NCBI GenBank assembly: GCA_964497615.1
Contig: CAZCEC010000008.1
Coordinates: 1-64,000, forward strand
Direction of reading: 5' to 3'
DNA: 64,000 bases
DNA from: CAZCEC01 sp964497615
Lineage (GTDB): Bacteria; Chloroflexota; Anaerolineae; Anaerolineales; UBA6663
In this document: piece after piece, positions 23,117 to 32,736 of the stretch
Numbering within the stretch: the first letter of the stretch is position 1
Layout: each line of letters opens with the position of its first letter
Notes under the pieces: generated by a model
The model's database searches: none
Told to the model about the DNA's origin: nothing
Seen by the model: only the letters and a program-made list of their open reading frames with translations
Made by a program: the position numbers and the translations under genes

Positions 23117-23907
23117 GGCCGCGCCCCCGCTGGGCGCGCGTCCAACCGCGCCAAGTAGCCGCTGCCCATCTTCTTCATCGTTGCCAGGATCATCACCTGC
23201 CGGTAGCGCACCAGGTGCGAGGGCTGATCGGCCCGGTAGTCATACGGGTTGGGCAGGGTGGCGGCCAGCAAGGCGGCTTCCTGAGGGGTCAGGTCGCGCG
23301 CGCTCTTGCCAAAGCTCGCCCGCGCGCCGGCCTCGGCCCCAAACGCCCGCGGCCCAAACTGGGCGATGTTTAGATATACCTCCAGGATGCGGCGCTTGGG
23401 CCACAGGGCCTCGATGACGAGCGTGAGATAGGCCTCGGCCGCCTTGCGCCAAACGGTTTGCGCGGGGCTCAGGAACAGATTCTTGGCCACCTGCTGGGTG
23501 ATGGTGCTGGCCCCGCGCACCGGTCCTCCGGCGCGGTTGTGCGCCAGGGCGGCGCGCAGGCTGTCCCAATCAAACCCGCTGTGCCGGGCAAAGTACATGT
23601 CCTCCCCGGCGATGGCCGCCAACCGCAGGTGCGGCGGCAGGTCAGCCTCGCTCACCCATACTTGCTCCAGAGCGTCCGGTTCGCCGGCCTGCCGCAGCAC
23701 ACCTCGCGCCCACCGCATGAAGGCGGTGGTGGGCGGGTTGCGCCAGCGCAGCCCCAGGATGACGCCCGCCGGCGCCAGCAGGGCCATCAACCCCGCCAGC
23801 AGCAGTGCCCAGGCGAGTGGCGGCAGCCGGCCCGGTCCCAACCCCAGGACGATTGCCACCGCTGCCAGCAGAGCCAACAGCCACATACGAGCCGCCAGAC
23901 GCAGCAT
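23113..23907 (-). CDS. mtgA: Monofunctional biosynthetic peptidoglycan transglycosylase (GT51)
   Basis: 264 residues. Two hydrophobic segments at the N-terminus (8-24 and about 32-54) anchor a GT51 domain. It has catalytic E102 in EDMYFARHSGFD, GASTITQQVAKNLFL (132-146) and EVYLN (176-180). It polymerises lipid II into glycan strands at the outer face of the membrane, without a penicillin-binding transpeptidase domain. It is coupled to the lysozyme-like gene downstream, and the amidase gene lies six bases upstream. Confidence 0.93.
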   Translation of the reverse strand: MLRLAARMWLLALLAAVAIVLGLGPGRLPPLAWALLLAGLMALLAPAGVILGLRWRNPPTTAFMRWARGVLRQAGEPDALEQVWVSEADLPPHLRLAAIAGEDMYFARHSGFDWDSLRAALAHNRAGGPVRGASTITQQVAKNLFLSPAQTVWRKAAEAYLTLVIEALWPKRRILEVYLNIAQFGPRAFGAEAGARASFGKSARDLTPQEAALLAATLPNPYDYRADQPSHLVRYRQVMILATMKKMGSGYLARLDARPAGARP

Positions 23908-23913
23908 GAGAAT

Positions 23914-24543
23914 TCAGCGCGGGCTAGGTGGCAAGGCGGCCGGGTCCGGAGCGCGCACGGCGGCGCGCAGGGCCTCCAGGTCCAGGTTGGCGCCGGGGCA
24001 GCGGGTGCGGCAGCCCGCCAGCTCACGGTGGCCGCGCACGTTCTCGCTGGGGATGGCGTGGCGTTCGCAGAGCCGCCGCGCCAGGCCCACCAGCGCCTGC
24101 CATTGCATCTGGGTGGGCCGCGTGAACTGGTTAGGGATCAGATGAACGCGCCCTTGCGCGTCCCGCGCGCGGCGGTCGTTCTCAAACCAGCCCACCAGGC
24201 ACACCGCCAGGTAATGCTGGTTCCAGAATTGGCCGCGCTCCAGGTTCAGGGCGTCGCCGGGATCGTCAAAGCCGGCGTGATAGCCGGGGATGGACTCATC
24301 CAGGGCATATTCAATCCGGCCGGTGGGTCGGATGACGTAGTGATAGGCGCCATGATCCCAGCCGCGCGCCTGCACCTGAGCCGCGAAGAGGGTGCGGGCC
24401 GTGTCGAGCGAGGCGCCGCTGGCGCTGGCCGTGGCCGAGTGGTGGATGGCAAGCCCAAGGATGAGGGCGGTGCGGCGGGCGGCGGGCGGATGCAGTCCCC
24501 CCGGCATTTGGGACCGCACGTCCTGTATGCGCAGGTCCGTCAT
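23914..24543 (-). CDS. N-acetylmuramoyl-L-alanine amidase (Amidase_2/PGRP fold)
   Basis: 209 residues. Zn-site elements are IHHSAT (H34, H35), AYHYVI, a GHRELAG segment and the TRCPG cysteine. No signal peptide is evident, so action may be cytosolic recycling, or export may occur by another route. Four bases separate it from the DinB gene upstream. It would cleave the amide between N-acetylmuramic acid and the stem peptide. Confidence 0.9.
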   Translation of the reverse strand: MTDLRIQDVRSQMPGGLHPPAARRTALILGLAIHHSATASASGASLDTARTLFAAQVQARGWDHGAYHYVIRPTGRIEYALDESIPGYHAGFDDPGDALNLERGQFWNQHYLAVCLVGWFENDRRARDAQGRVHLIPNQFTRPTQMQWQALVGLARRLCERHAIPSENVRGHRELAGCRTRCPGANLDLEALRAAVRAPDPAALPPSPR

Positions 24544-24547
24544 GCGG

Positions 24548-25024
24548 CTAGGGCAGCGCCCGCGCCTCCCACAACTGCCGGATGAGCATCAGCTCGCCCA
24601 AATGCTCGGCGGTGTGCGTGAGCATCCGCACGATCAGCCGGCGCCGGGTAATCGTCTCGCCCACATAGACGACCGTCTGCTCCAGGTCGGCCGGGGCCAG
24701 CCCCGCCAGCACCGCCTGGACCCGCCCGGTGGTGGCGTTGAGCAGTGTGGTCAGGGGCGCGGCGTCTGTCACGGCCGTGCGGAACTCGGCGTCGCGGTCG
24801 CGCTGGGCGGGCTCGCCGCCAATGACCTCGCCGATCCAATAGCGCTGTGCCCCGGCCGCGTGGGCAACGATGGCGGCGGGGGTGTTGCTGGCCAGCGCCT
24901 CACCCTCCGCTCGCACCGGCGGGCGCCAGTTGAGGGCCTCCGGCGGCAGGACCTCCAGCACGAGGGAGAAATACTGGCGGTAGCGGTCGAACACGGCGGC
25001 GTAGTCTTCACACTCGGTGGGCAT
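24548..25024 (-). CDS. DinB-family protein
   Basis: 158 residues forming a four-helix-bundle DinB/YfiT fold. The usual metal-binding histidines are H55, H137 and H141. Family members include thiol-dependent transferases (bacillithiol or mycothiol type) and many of unknown role. It is the first gene of the - strand run with the amidase. The diverging gene at 25155 is separated by 130 bases holding at least one promoter. Confidence 0.87.
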   Translation of the reverse strand: MPTECEDYAAVFDRYRQYFSLVLEVLPPEALNWRPPVRAEGEALASNTPAAIVAHAAGAQRYWIGEVIGGEPAQRDRDAEFRTAVTDAAPLTTLLNATTGRVQAVLAGLAPADLEQTVVYVGETITRRRLIVRMLTHTAEHLGELMLIRQLWEARALP

Positions 25025-25095
25025 GGGGCATCTCCCAGGGCAGGCAGGCGGTCAGGACACCGTATTATAGCGCCGCGGCGGCCCGAGATTGCCTA

Positions 25096-25124
25096 TTGCG
25101 TTATTGACTCGGGATTCCTATAAT
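25096..25124 (+). promoter_or_regulatory. Promoter of the Cys-motif small protein gene
   Basis: TTGCGT (25096-25101) and TATAAT (25119-25124) are 17 bases apart. A TTGACT at 25104 looks attractive but is only nine bases from the -10. The predicted transcript starts near 25131, which excludes the longer reading frame that begins at 25089. Confidence 0.6.
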
Positions 25125-25154
25125 GCGGCCAGACAGGCGTTTCCGGCGACCATC

Positions 25155-25487
25155 ATGTACGTCACCGCAGAAATCATGTTTCCCCCCAGCGTCATCCCCA
25201 CCTTGCGGGATGCCGCCGGTCCCCAATGGCGCAGCCTGGTGGACCGGGTGAGCCAGTTGGATGAGACTCACCCTGAAAGCCTGGCCCTGTCGCTGATGAT
25301 GATCCGCCTGGATGGCTGCCTGGAATGCGAGACGGACTCGTTCCGGGCGATGCGCGGCTGTGCGGCCTGCGCCCTGCAGAACGTGCGCCGCTACCGCCGC
25401 AACGAGCGCGAACTGCTGCGGCTGTACAAGGCCGCCCTCAAGGACGTGCAGGCGTTCCTGGCGGTCAAGCGCCCTGTCCCCGTCCGC
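25155..25487 (+). CDS. Small conserved-looking protein with CxxC-x10-CxxC motif
   Basis: About 111 residues, mostly helical. Four cysteines (C55, C58, C69, C72) form a CxxC-x10-CxxC motif able to bind Zn or an Fe-S cluster. A basic helical C-terminus follows. ATG 25155 is chosen because the upstream part of the frame overlaps the promoter. It precedes the HdrD/FadF-type oxidoreductase on the same strand by about 245 bases. I do not recognise the family; a redox or assembly role is only a possibility. Confidence 0.7.
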
Positions 25488-25538
25488 TGACGGCCCAATT
25501 CGACCATCTTCCTCATCAGTAGCGCTCCTCGGTTCGTG

Positions 25539-25576
25539 GTGGCAGCCGCAGGGCTGGCCTTGGGCCGGGTTGCCAC
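25539..25576 (+). terminator. Stem-loop between the Cys-motif gene and the Fe-S oxidoreductase
   Basis: Arms gtggcagcc (25539-25547) and ggttgccac (25568-25576) pair at eight of nine positions plus a G-U. There is no T-run. The rest of the gap (25488-25735) shows nothing I can name apart from a GAGCGAGGA ribosome site before 25736. Confidence 0.35.
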
Positions 25577-25735
25577 AAGCCTGATTTGCGACTAACCTAT
25601 GAAGCATGTTGGCTGCGCAGACCGCCTTCACCCTGCGCGCTTATCGTGGGCTGGATTGGGAGCAAGTTCAGCGCGCGGAACGGCCCGCCTACGGCGACCC
25701 CGCCCGGGAGGCCGGCACCGCGAGCGAGGATCCCC

Positions 25736-27751
<2,016 letters not shown>

Positions 27752-27755
27752 TTCG

Positions 27756-27839
27756 GACGAAGGACGAAGGACGAAGGCACCTGGACGACCGACGACGGAC
27801 GACCGAAGGCGGAGTAAGACGACGGATGAAGGCGAGGTT
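27756..27839 (+). repeat. Heptamer-period array, GACGAAG type
   Basis: Three exact gacgaag units (27756-27776) continue in 7-base register through gcacctg, gacgacc, gacgacg, gacgacc and looser units. It lies directly after the oxidoreductase stop. The complementary type (ttcgtcn) follows at 27899, so the two arrays are inverted with respect to each other. Confidence 0.85.
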
Positions 27840-27885
27840 GGTCTTTGACGACTGGGCAGTCCATTGCGGATTATGAAGGTTGCCT

Positions 27886-28209
27886 GTGATCAGCGCACTT
27901 CGTCATTCGTCATTCGTCGGTCGTCTTTCGTCGTTGGTTGGGCTGGCGGCGATGCTGGCCCTCACGTTCGCGTGCCTGGCCGCCGCGGCGTTGGCCTTGC
28001 CCCGGATCAACCTGGTGCACGTCGCGTACTACAATAGCTGCGCCATCCGCACCTACGCCTATCACTGGCAGAACGCCGAGCGCCAGCCGGAAACCCTGCG
28101 CTACGACTTCGTGAACAGCCCGGACTCGCTCGTTGTCGTTGCCCTATGGGTGGATGACGGGCCAAGCTGGAATTTGAGCCAGGCGCTGCCCATTGACTGC
28201 TCCAATTGA
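27886..28209 (+). CDS. Small secreted or membrane-anchored hypothetical protein
   Basis: About 107 residues from GTG 27886, which is preceded by GAAGG. The N-terminus (basic HSSFVGRLSSL followed by a hydrophobic stretch ending LAAAALA) looks like a signal peptide or anchor. Part of it is encoded by the ttcgtcn heptamers. The rest is a small polar domain with two cysteines (in NSCAIR and IDCSN) that could form a disulfide. The stop overlaps the ATG of the subtilase gene (TGATG), suggesting coupling. An alternative ATG at 27952 would remove most of the repeat-encoded part. Confidence 0.5.
   Translation: MISALRHSSFVGRLSSLVGLAAMLALTFACLAAAALALPRINLVHVAYYNSCAIRTYAYHWQNAERQPETLRYDFVNSPDSLVVVALWVDDGPSWNLSQALPIDCSN
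27899..27940 (+). repeat. Heptamer-period array, TTCGTCN type
   Basis: Six units in register: ttcgtca twice, ttcgtcg, gtcgtct, ttcgtcg and ttggttg. This is the reverse complement of the array at 27756. It overlaps the start of the small secreted protein gene. Confidence 0.85.
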
Positions 28210-30662
28210 TGAACACCCCCACTCCCCAGCCTAGCGATACTCCCACGCCGTCCGCGCCCGGCTGCTTCAGTTACGCCCTCCTCGCCGCCATCGGCCTGTG
28301 GGCGTTGGGCGCCACCTACGTCGTCCAGGTCTTCGCCTGGAATATTGACCAGACGATCCTGTTCGGCTTTAGCGCCGATGCGGGCGCCATCGTCGGGATC
28401 ATCGCCTCGGGCGCGCACGTGCTGGCGGTGGCCTTGCCGGTGGTGCTGTTGGCGCTGCTGGCGCCGCCCTCGCCCCTGCGGGCGGTGTACCGGCTGTGGG
28501 GCGTGGCCCTGGTCTTCATCGCAGTGTTGGGCCTGGTCCGCCTCTTCCCGCGCACGTGGGGGCAGACGGCGGCGGTCGCGCAAATCCTCCTGTCGCTCAT
28601 TGCTGTTGCGGCCATCGCACTTTGGCGGCGCGGCCAGGGAATGAGCGCGCGGCCGGGCGGCGGGTTGGCCGGCATCGCGCTCGCGCCGCTCGTCGCGCTG
28701 CCGTTCCTGCTGTGGGGGGCGCTCGGGTCGCCGCTCGACACGGCGCTCAACTTCCTGGCCGGGCTGGCGCTGGGCCTGTTCGCCGGGCTGCTGTTCGACC
28801 GCTGGCTGTTCGCCCCGCTGGCGGACGAAGGCGCGGCCGCGCCGCTGAGCCGTGGTGCAGGGTTGGCCCTGGCCGCCTGGGGCGCGGTGGTGGCGCTCAG
28901 TATTCTGGGCGGCGGGTATGGCTTTGGCGGCACGCAGCGGCTGCTGCTCCTTTCGCTGCCGCCGCTGGGACTGGCGGTGGGGGCTGTGGGCCTCGGACTA
29001 CGCCGGGGCGCGCCGCCGCGTTCTGCCTGGCTGTTCACCACGCTATTCGTTGGGCTGGCGGCTGGGGCCGCGCTGGCGTTTGTGGACCCGGACGAAATTG
29101 TGCTTATCCTGGGCGACGACGAAATCCTGGCCTGGGTGCTGCGCGCGGCGTGGGCGGCGGCCGGGTTGGGCCTGTTGGCGGGGATCGGAGCGTTGTTCTG
29201 GGCGGCGCTGGCGGGCGGTAGAGCTGGGGATGAGGCCGCCTCCACTAGGCGCGGGGGAGGCCTCGGGTGCGCGGTGGGGCTGGCCGCGGCTGCGCTGGCG
29301 TGGCTGGCGGCCATCCTGGCGTATGCCTTTCCCGGCCAGCCAGGTTTCTACGGCGACCGCTTCTTTGTGATCCTCAACGAGCAGGCCGACCTGAGCACCG
29401 CGCCGGGCATGGCCGACCGCAATGCGCGCCTGAGCTATGTGTATGACACCCTGGTCGCCACCGCGGATGGGACGCAGGCGGATATGCGCTCGCTGCTCGA
29501 CCGGCTGGGGCTGGACTATCAACCCTACTACCTGGTCAACGCCATCGAAGTGGACGCCGGCCCGCTGGTGCGCGCTTATCTCTCTGGCCGCCCGGAAGTG
29601 GACCGCATCCTCGACAGTCCGCGCCTGCGCCCGCTGCCCGCGCCGCTGCCGCTGGGGGAGGGCAATCGGCCGGAGCCTGCGCGCCTCCAGTGGAACATCA
29701 CCAGCATTGGCGCCGACCGGGTGTGGGATGAGCTAGGCATCACGGGCGAAGGCATCATCGTGGGCCAGTCGGATTCGGGCGTGGAGGGCACGCACCCGGC
29801 GCTGGCGCCCGGCTATCGCGGCCAGGCGGAGGGCGACGACTACAACTGGCTGGACCCGTGGAACGGCACGGCCTCGCCCACCGACCTTGGCGGGCACGGC
29901 ACGCACACCCTGGGCTCGGCGGTGGGGCGCGGCGGCATCGGCGTGGCGCCGGGGGCGACGTGGTTTGGGTGCGTGAACCTGGCCCGCAACCTGGCCAACC
30001 CGCCGCTTTACCTGGACTGTATGCAGTTCATGCTGGCACCCTACCCGCAAGGCGGCGACCCGCTGCACGACGGCGACCCGGCCCGCGCCGCGCACGTCAT
30101 CAATAACTCGTGGGGCTGCCCGCCCCTGGAGGGGTGCGACGTGGAGTCGCTCGGCCCGGCGGTGGCCGCCCTGCGCGCCGCCGGCATCTTCGTGATGTCC
30201 GGCGCGGGGAACGAGGGGCCATTCTGCGGCAGCGTGGCCTCGCCCCCGGCCATCTACGACGCCGCCTTCTCCATCGGCGCGGTGGACGAGTTCGGCGACC
30301 TGGCCGGCTTCAGCAGCCGCGGACCGGTGACGGTGGACGGCAGCCAGCGCCTCAAGCCAGACCTGGCCGCACCGGGGGTGGATGTGCTTTCCTCCACGCC
30401 CGGCGGCACCTATGCCGAGTACAGCGGCACCTCGATGGCCGGGCCGCACGTGGTGGGCGCGGTGGCGCTGCTGTGGTCGGCGAACCCGGCCCTTATCGGC
30501 GATATAGACCGCACCGAGCAGATCCTGCGCGACACGGCCCGCCCCTACACCGGCGTGGTGCAGAACCCCGGTGAGTGTGACGACGGGCCGGTGCCCAACA
30601 ACGGCGCGGGGGCCGGCCTGCTGGACGCTTACGCGGCGGTGCGGGCGGCGCTGGGCCAGTAG
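28209..30662 (+). CDS. Membrane-anchored subtilisin-like serine protease (S8)
   Basis: 817 residues. The first 370 hold roughly ten hydrophobic helices, an unusual lead for a subtilase. A propeptide-like region follows (about 375-490). The S8 domain has Asp near 521 (SDSGVEG), His near 563 (GHGTHT), the oxyanion Asn (INNSWG) and Ser near 741 (SGTSMAGPH). The last residues have no further domain. The ATG at 28209 overlaps the previous stop, so the small protein upstream may be a partner or inhibitor. The protease domain would face the outside if the helix count is even; topology is uncertain. Confidence 0.9.
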   Translation: MNTPTPQPSDTPTPSAPGCFSYALLAAIGLWALGATYVVQVFAWNIDQTILFGFSADAGAIVGIIASGAHVLAVALPVVLLALLAPPSPLRAVYRLWGVALVFIAVLGLVRLFPRTWGQTAAVAQILLSLIAVAAIALWRRGQGMSARPGGGLAGIALAPLVALPFLLWGALGSPLDTALNFLAGLALGLFAGLLFDRWLFAPLADEGAAAPLSRGAGLALAAWGAVVALSILGGGYGFGGTQRLLLLSLPPLGLAVGAVGLGLRRGAPPRSAWLFTTLFVGLAAGAALAFVDPDEIVLILGDDEILAWVLRAAWAAAGLGLLAGIGALFWAALAGGRAGDEAASTRRGGGLGCAVGLAAAALAWLAAILAYAFPGQPGFYGDRFFVILNEQADLSTAPGMADRNARLSYVYDTLVATADGTQADMRSLLDRLGLDYQPYYLVNAIEVDAGPLVRAYLSGRPEVDRILDSPRLRPLPAPLPLGEGNRPEPARLQWNITSIGADRVWDELGITGEGIIVGQSDSGVEGTHPALAPGYRGQAEGDDYNWLDPWNGTASPTDLGGHGTHTLGSAVGRGGIGVAPGATWFGCVNLARNLANPPLYLDCMQFMLAPYPQGGDPLHDGDPARAAHVINNSWGCPPLEGCDVESLGPAVAALRAAGIFVMSGAGNEGPFCGSVASPPAIYDAAFSIGAVDEFGDLAGFSSRGPVTVDGSQRLKPDLAAPGVDVLSSTPGGTYAEYSGTSMAGPHVVGAVALLWSANPALIGDIDRTEQILRDTARPYTGVVQNPGECDDGPVPNNGAGAGLLDAYAAVRAALGQ

Positions 30663-30685
30663 CGGCAGAACGACGGGAGGGCGGC

Positions 30686-31207
30686 ATGGCGTTGTATGAA
30701 TTTGAGGGCAAGCGCCCGGTGATCGACCCGACGGCCTTTGTGCCCGAGACGGCCGACGTGATTGGAGATGTGGTGATTGGGGCGGCGTGTTTTATCGGCG
30801 TGGGGGCGCGCATCCGCGGCGACTATGGCCGCGTGCGCATCGGCGACCGCACCTCGGTGCAGGAGAACGTCGTCATCCACGCGCGCGAGAACGGCGAGAC
30901 AGTAGTCGGCTCGAATGTGCAGCTGGGGCATGGCTGCGTGCTGCACAACTGCACCGTCAAGGACAACGCCGTCGTCGGCGTGGGGGCGATCCTCACCGAC
31001 TACTCGGTGGTGGGCAATTGGGCCATCGTGGGCGAGGGCGCGGTGGTGCGCGGCGCGGTGCCCGACGGCAAGATCGCGGTGGGCGTGCCGGCCAAGGTCA
31101 TCGGCGAGGTCACGGACCAGCAGAAAGCAGAATGGCAGTATTACAAGGACAAATACGCCGAGTTGGCAGCCACCCGTTACCCGGCCGGGCTGCGACGGAT
31201 TGGTTAG
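30686..31207 (+). CDS. Gamma-carbonic anhydrase-like hexapeptide-repeat protein (PaaY/YrdA type)
   Basis: 173 residues, a left-handed beta-helix of hexapeptide repeats with a C-terminal helix. H65, H82 and H87 occupy the Zn-ligand positions of gamma-carbonic anhydrases. Relatives are often annotated as acyl or acetyl transferases without CoA activity. A GGGAGGG site precedes the ATG. It would form a cytosolic trimer. Confidence 0.9.
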   Translation: MALYEFEGKRPVIDPTAFVPETADVIGDVVIGAACFIGVGARIRGDYGRVRIGDRTSVQENVVIHARENGETVVGSNVQLGHGCVLHNCTVKDNAVVGVGAILTDYSVVGNWAIVGEGAVVRGAVPDGKIAVGVPAKVIGEVTDQQKAEWQYYKDKYAELAATRYPAGLRRIG

Positions 31208-31227
31208 GCAGATCGAGATGGTAAAAT
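31200..31227 (+). promoter_or_regulatory. Promoter upstream of osmC-like and 2-oxoacid dehydrogenase genes
   Basis: TTGGTT (31200-31205), a 16-base spacer and TAAAAT (31222-31227), the latter preceded by TGG and so an extended -10. The predicted leader of about 35 bases contains AAGGAGA before ATG 31270. Confidence 0.55.
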
Positions 31228-31269
31228 ACATCTAACCCTATCCGCATTCCCCGCATAAGGAGACCCCCG

Positions 31270-31680
31270 ATGCCCGTACGTACCGCTGAAGCCATTTGGA
31301 CCGGGACCCTGCGCGAGGGCCGGGGCGACATGAAGTTCGCCAACTATTCCGGCCCGTACACCCGCGCCTCACGCTTTGAAGAAGGCGAAGGCACCAACCC
31401 CGAGGAACTGCTGGGCGCCGCCCACGCCGGCTGCTTCTCCATGTTCCTGTCCGCCACCCTCACCAAGGCCGGGTTCACCCCCACCAGCATCCACACCACT
31501 GCCAAGGTGCACCTGGGCGACGGCCCCACCATCAGCCTGATCGAGTTGGATACGGTCGTCGCAACCCCCGGCCTGGACGACGCCGCGCTGCAAGCGGCAG
31601 CCGCGGAGTCGAAGGCGAAGTGCCCGGTGTCCAAGGCGCTGGCCGCCACCAACATCACAATGACGGCCCGTTTGGCGTAG
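31270..31680 (+). CDS. OsmC-family peroxiredoxin-like protein
   Basis: 136 residues. The two OsmC/Ohr catalytic cysteines are C55 (AHAGCFSM) and C118 (AKCPVSKAL). It should reduce organic hydroperoxides, probably with lipoylated or thiol reductants. That is notable because OsmC/Ohr enzymes are known to be recycled by lipoamide systems, and the E1/E2/E3 genes follow. An AAGGAGA site precedes the ATG. It is 21 bases upstream of E1 alpha and likely co-transcribed with it. Confidence 0.92.
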   Translation: MPVRTAEAIWTGTLREGRGDMKFANYSGPYTRASRFEEGEGTNPEELLGAAHAGCFSMFLSATLTKAGFTPTSIHTTAKVHLGDGPTISLIELDTVVATPGLDDAALQAAAAESKAKCPVSKALAATNITMTARLA

Positions 31681-31701
31681 GCCCGCATCACAGGAGGCGC
31701 C

Positions 31702-32733
31702 ATGGCGATCAAAACCGCGCCGCCCCCCGCGCGCCCGGCGGCAGTTCTCCCAGCCGAGTTGGACCGTGAGACCCTGCTGGAGATGTATTGGCACATGCTG
31801 CGCTCGCGCCGGCTGGACGAGCGCGCCTGGACCCTGCACCGGCAGGGCAAGATCGCTTTCCACATTTCGGCCATGGGCCACGAGGCCACGCAGGTGGGCG
31901 CAGCGTTTGGCCTGCGGCGCGGCCACGACTTCGTCGTCCCCTACTACCGCGACCTGGCCTTGATGCTGGCTCTGGGCTTCACCGCGCGCGGCTTCATGCT
32001 CGGCCTGTTCGGCAAGCAGGGCGAGCCCACCTCCGGCGCCCGGCAGATGCCCAGCCACTGGGGGATGCGGGCCGCCAACGTGGTCAGCACCTCCTCGCCC
32101 GTCGCCACGCAGGTGCCGCACGCCGCCGGCATCGCGCTGGGCATCAAGCTGCGCGGCGACGACCGGGTGGCGCTCACCTGCATCGGCGAAGGCTCCACCT
32201 CGCAGGGCGAGTGGTACGAAGGCCTGAACTGGGCCGCCGTTCATCAACTGCCCTTCATCTGCCTGGTGCAAAACAACGTCTACGCGATCTCCGTGCCCAT
32301 GGACCGGCAGATGGCGGTATCCAACGTGGCGGACCGCGCCGCCGCCTTCGGCATGCCGGGCGTGGTGGTGGACGGCAACGACATACTGGAAGTGTATGCG
32401 GTGATGAAGGCCGCGGCCGACCGCGGCCGCGCGGGCGACGGCCCGACCCTGATCGAGGCCAAGACCTACCGCCTGACCCCGCACTCCTCCGACGACGACG
32501 ACCGCTCCTACCGCTCGCGCGACGAGGTGGAAGCCTGGAAGAAGCGCGACCCGATCGCGACTTTCCGGGCGCAGCTTGAGAGCGCCGGCCTGCTCACGCC
32601 CGCCCTGGCGGCGGACTACGAAGCGCGCGCCGCCGCCGAGGTGGACGACGCCGTGCAGCACGCCCAGGCCGCCCCGTTCCCGGAGATTTCGACGGCCATG
32701 AGCGGCGTGTACGCCCCGGACGAGGAGGACTGA
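31702..32733 (+). CDS. 2-oxoacid dehydrogenase E1 component, alpha subunit
   Basis: 343 residues. The thiamine-diphosphate motif is visible as GEGSTSQGEWYEGLN and the NN of VQNNVYAIS. The TYRLTPHSSDDDDRSYR loop is closest to branched-chain 2-oxoacid dehydrogenase E1 alpha rather than pyruvate-specific enzymes. With E1 beta it decarboxylates the 2-oxoacid and acylates E2 lipoate. An AGGAGG site precedes the ATG. E1 beta starts three bases after its stop. Confidence 0.92.
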   Translation: MAIKTAPPPARPAAVLPAELDRETLLEMYWHMLRSRRLDERAWTLHRQGKIAFHISAMGHEATQVGAAFGLRRGHDFVVPYYRDLALMLALGFTARGFMLGLFGKQGEPTSGARQMPSHWGMRAANVVSTSSPVATQVPHAAGIALGIKLRGDDRVALTCIGEGSTSQGEWYEGLNWAAVHQLPFICLVQNNVYAISVPMDRQMAVSNVADRAAAFGMPGVVVDGNDILEVYAVMKAAADRGRAGDGPTLIEAKTYRLTPHSSDDDDRSYRSRDEVEAWKKRDPIATFRAQLESAGLLTPALAADYEARAAAEVDDAVQHAQAAPFPEISTAMSGVYAPDEED

Positions 32734-32736
32734 GCC

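Noticed and set aside
19061..24543. Complete lasso-peptide cluster
   Set aside because: PqqD and HprK-like genes are suggestive, but no precursor gene, B-type protease or cyclase is present.
25104..25124. TTGACT-TATAAT promoter pair
   Set aside because: Only nine bases separate the hexamers. TTGCGT at 25096 gives the proper 17-base spacer.
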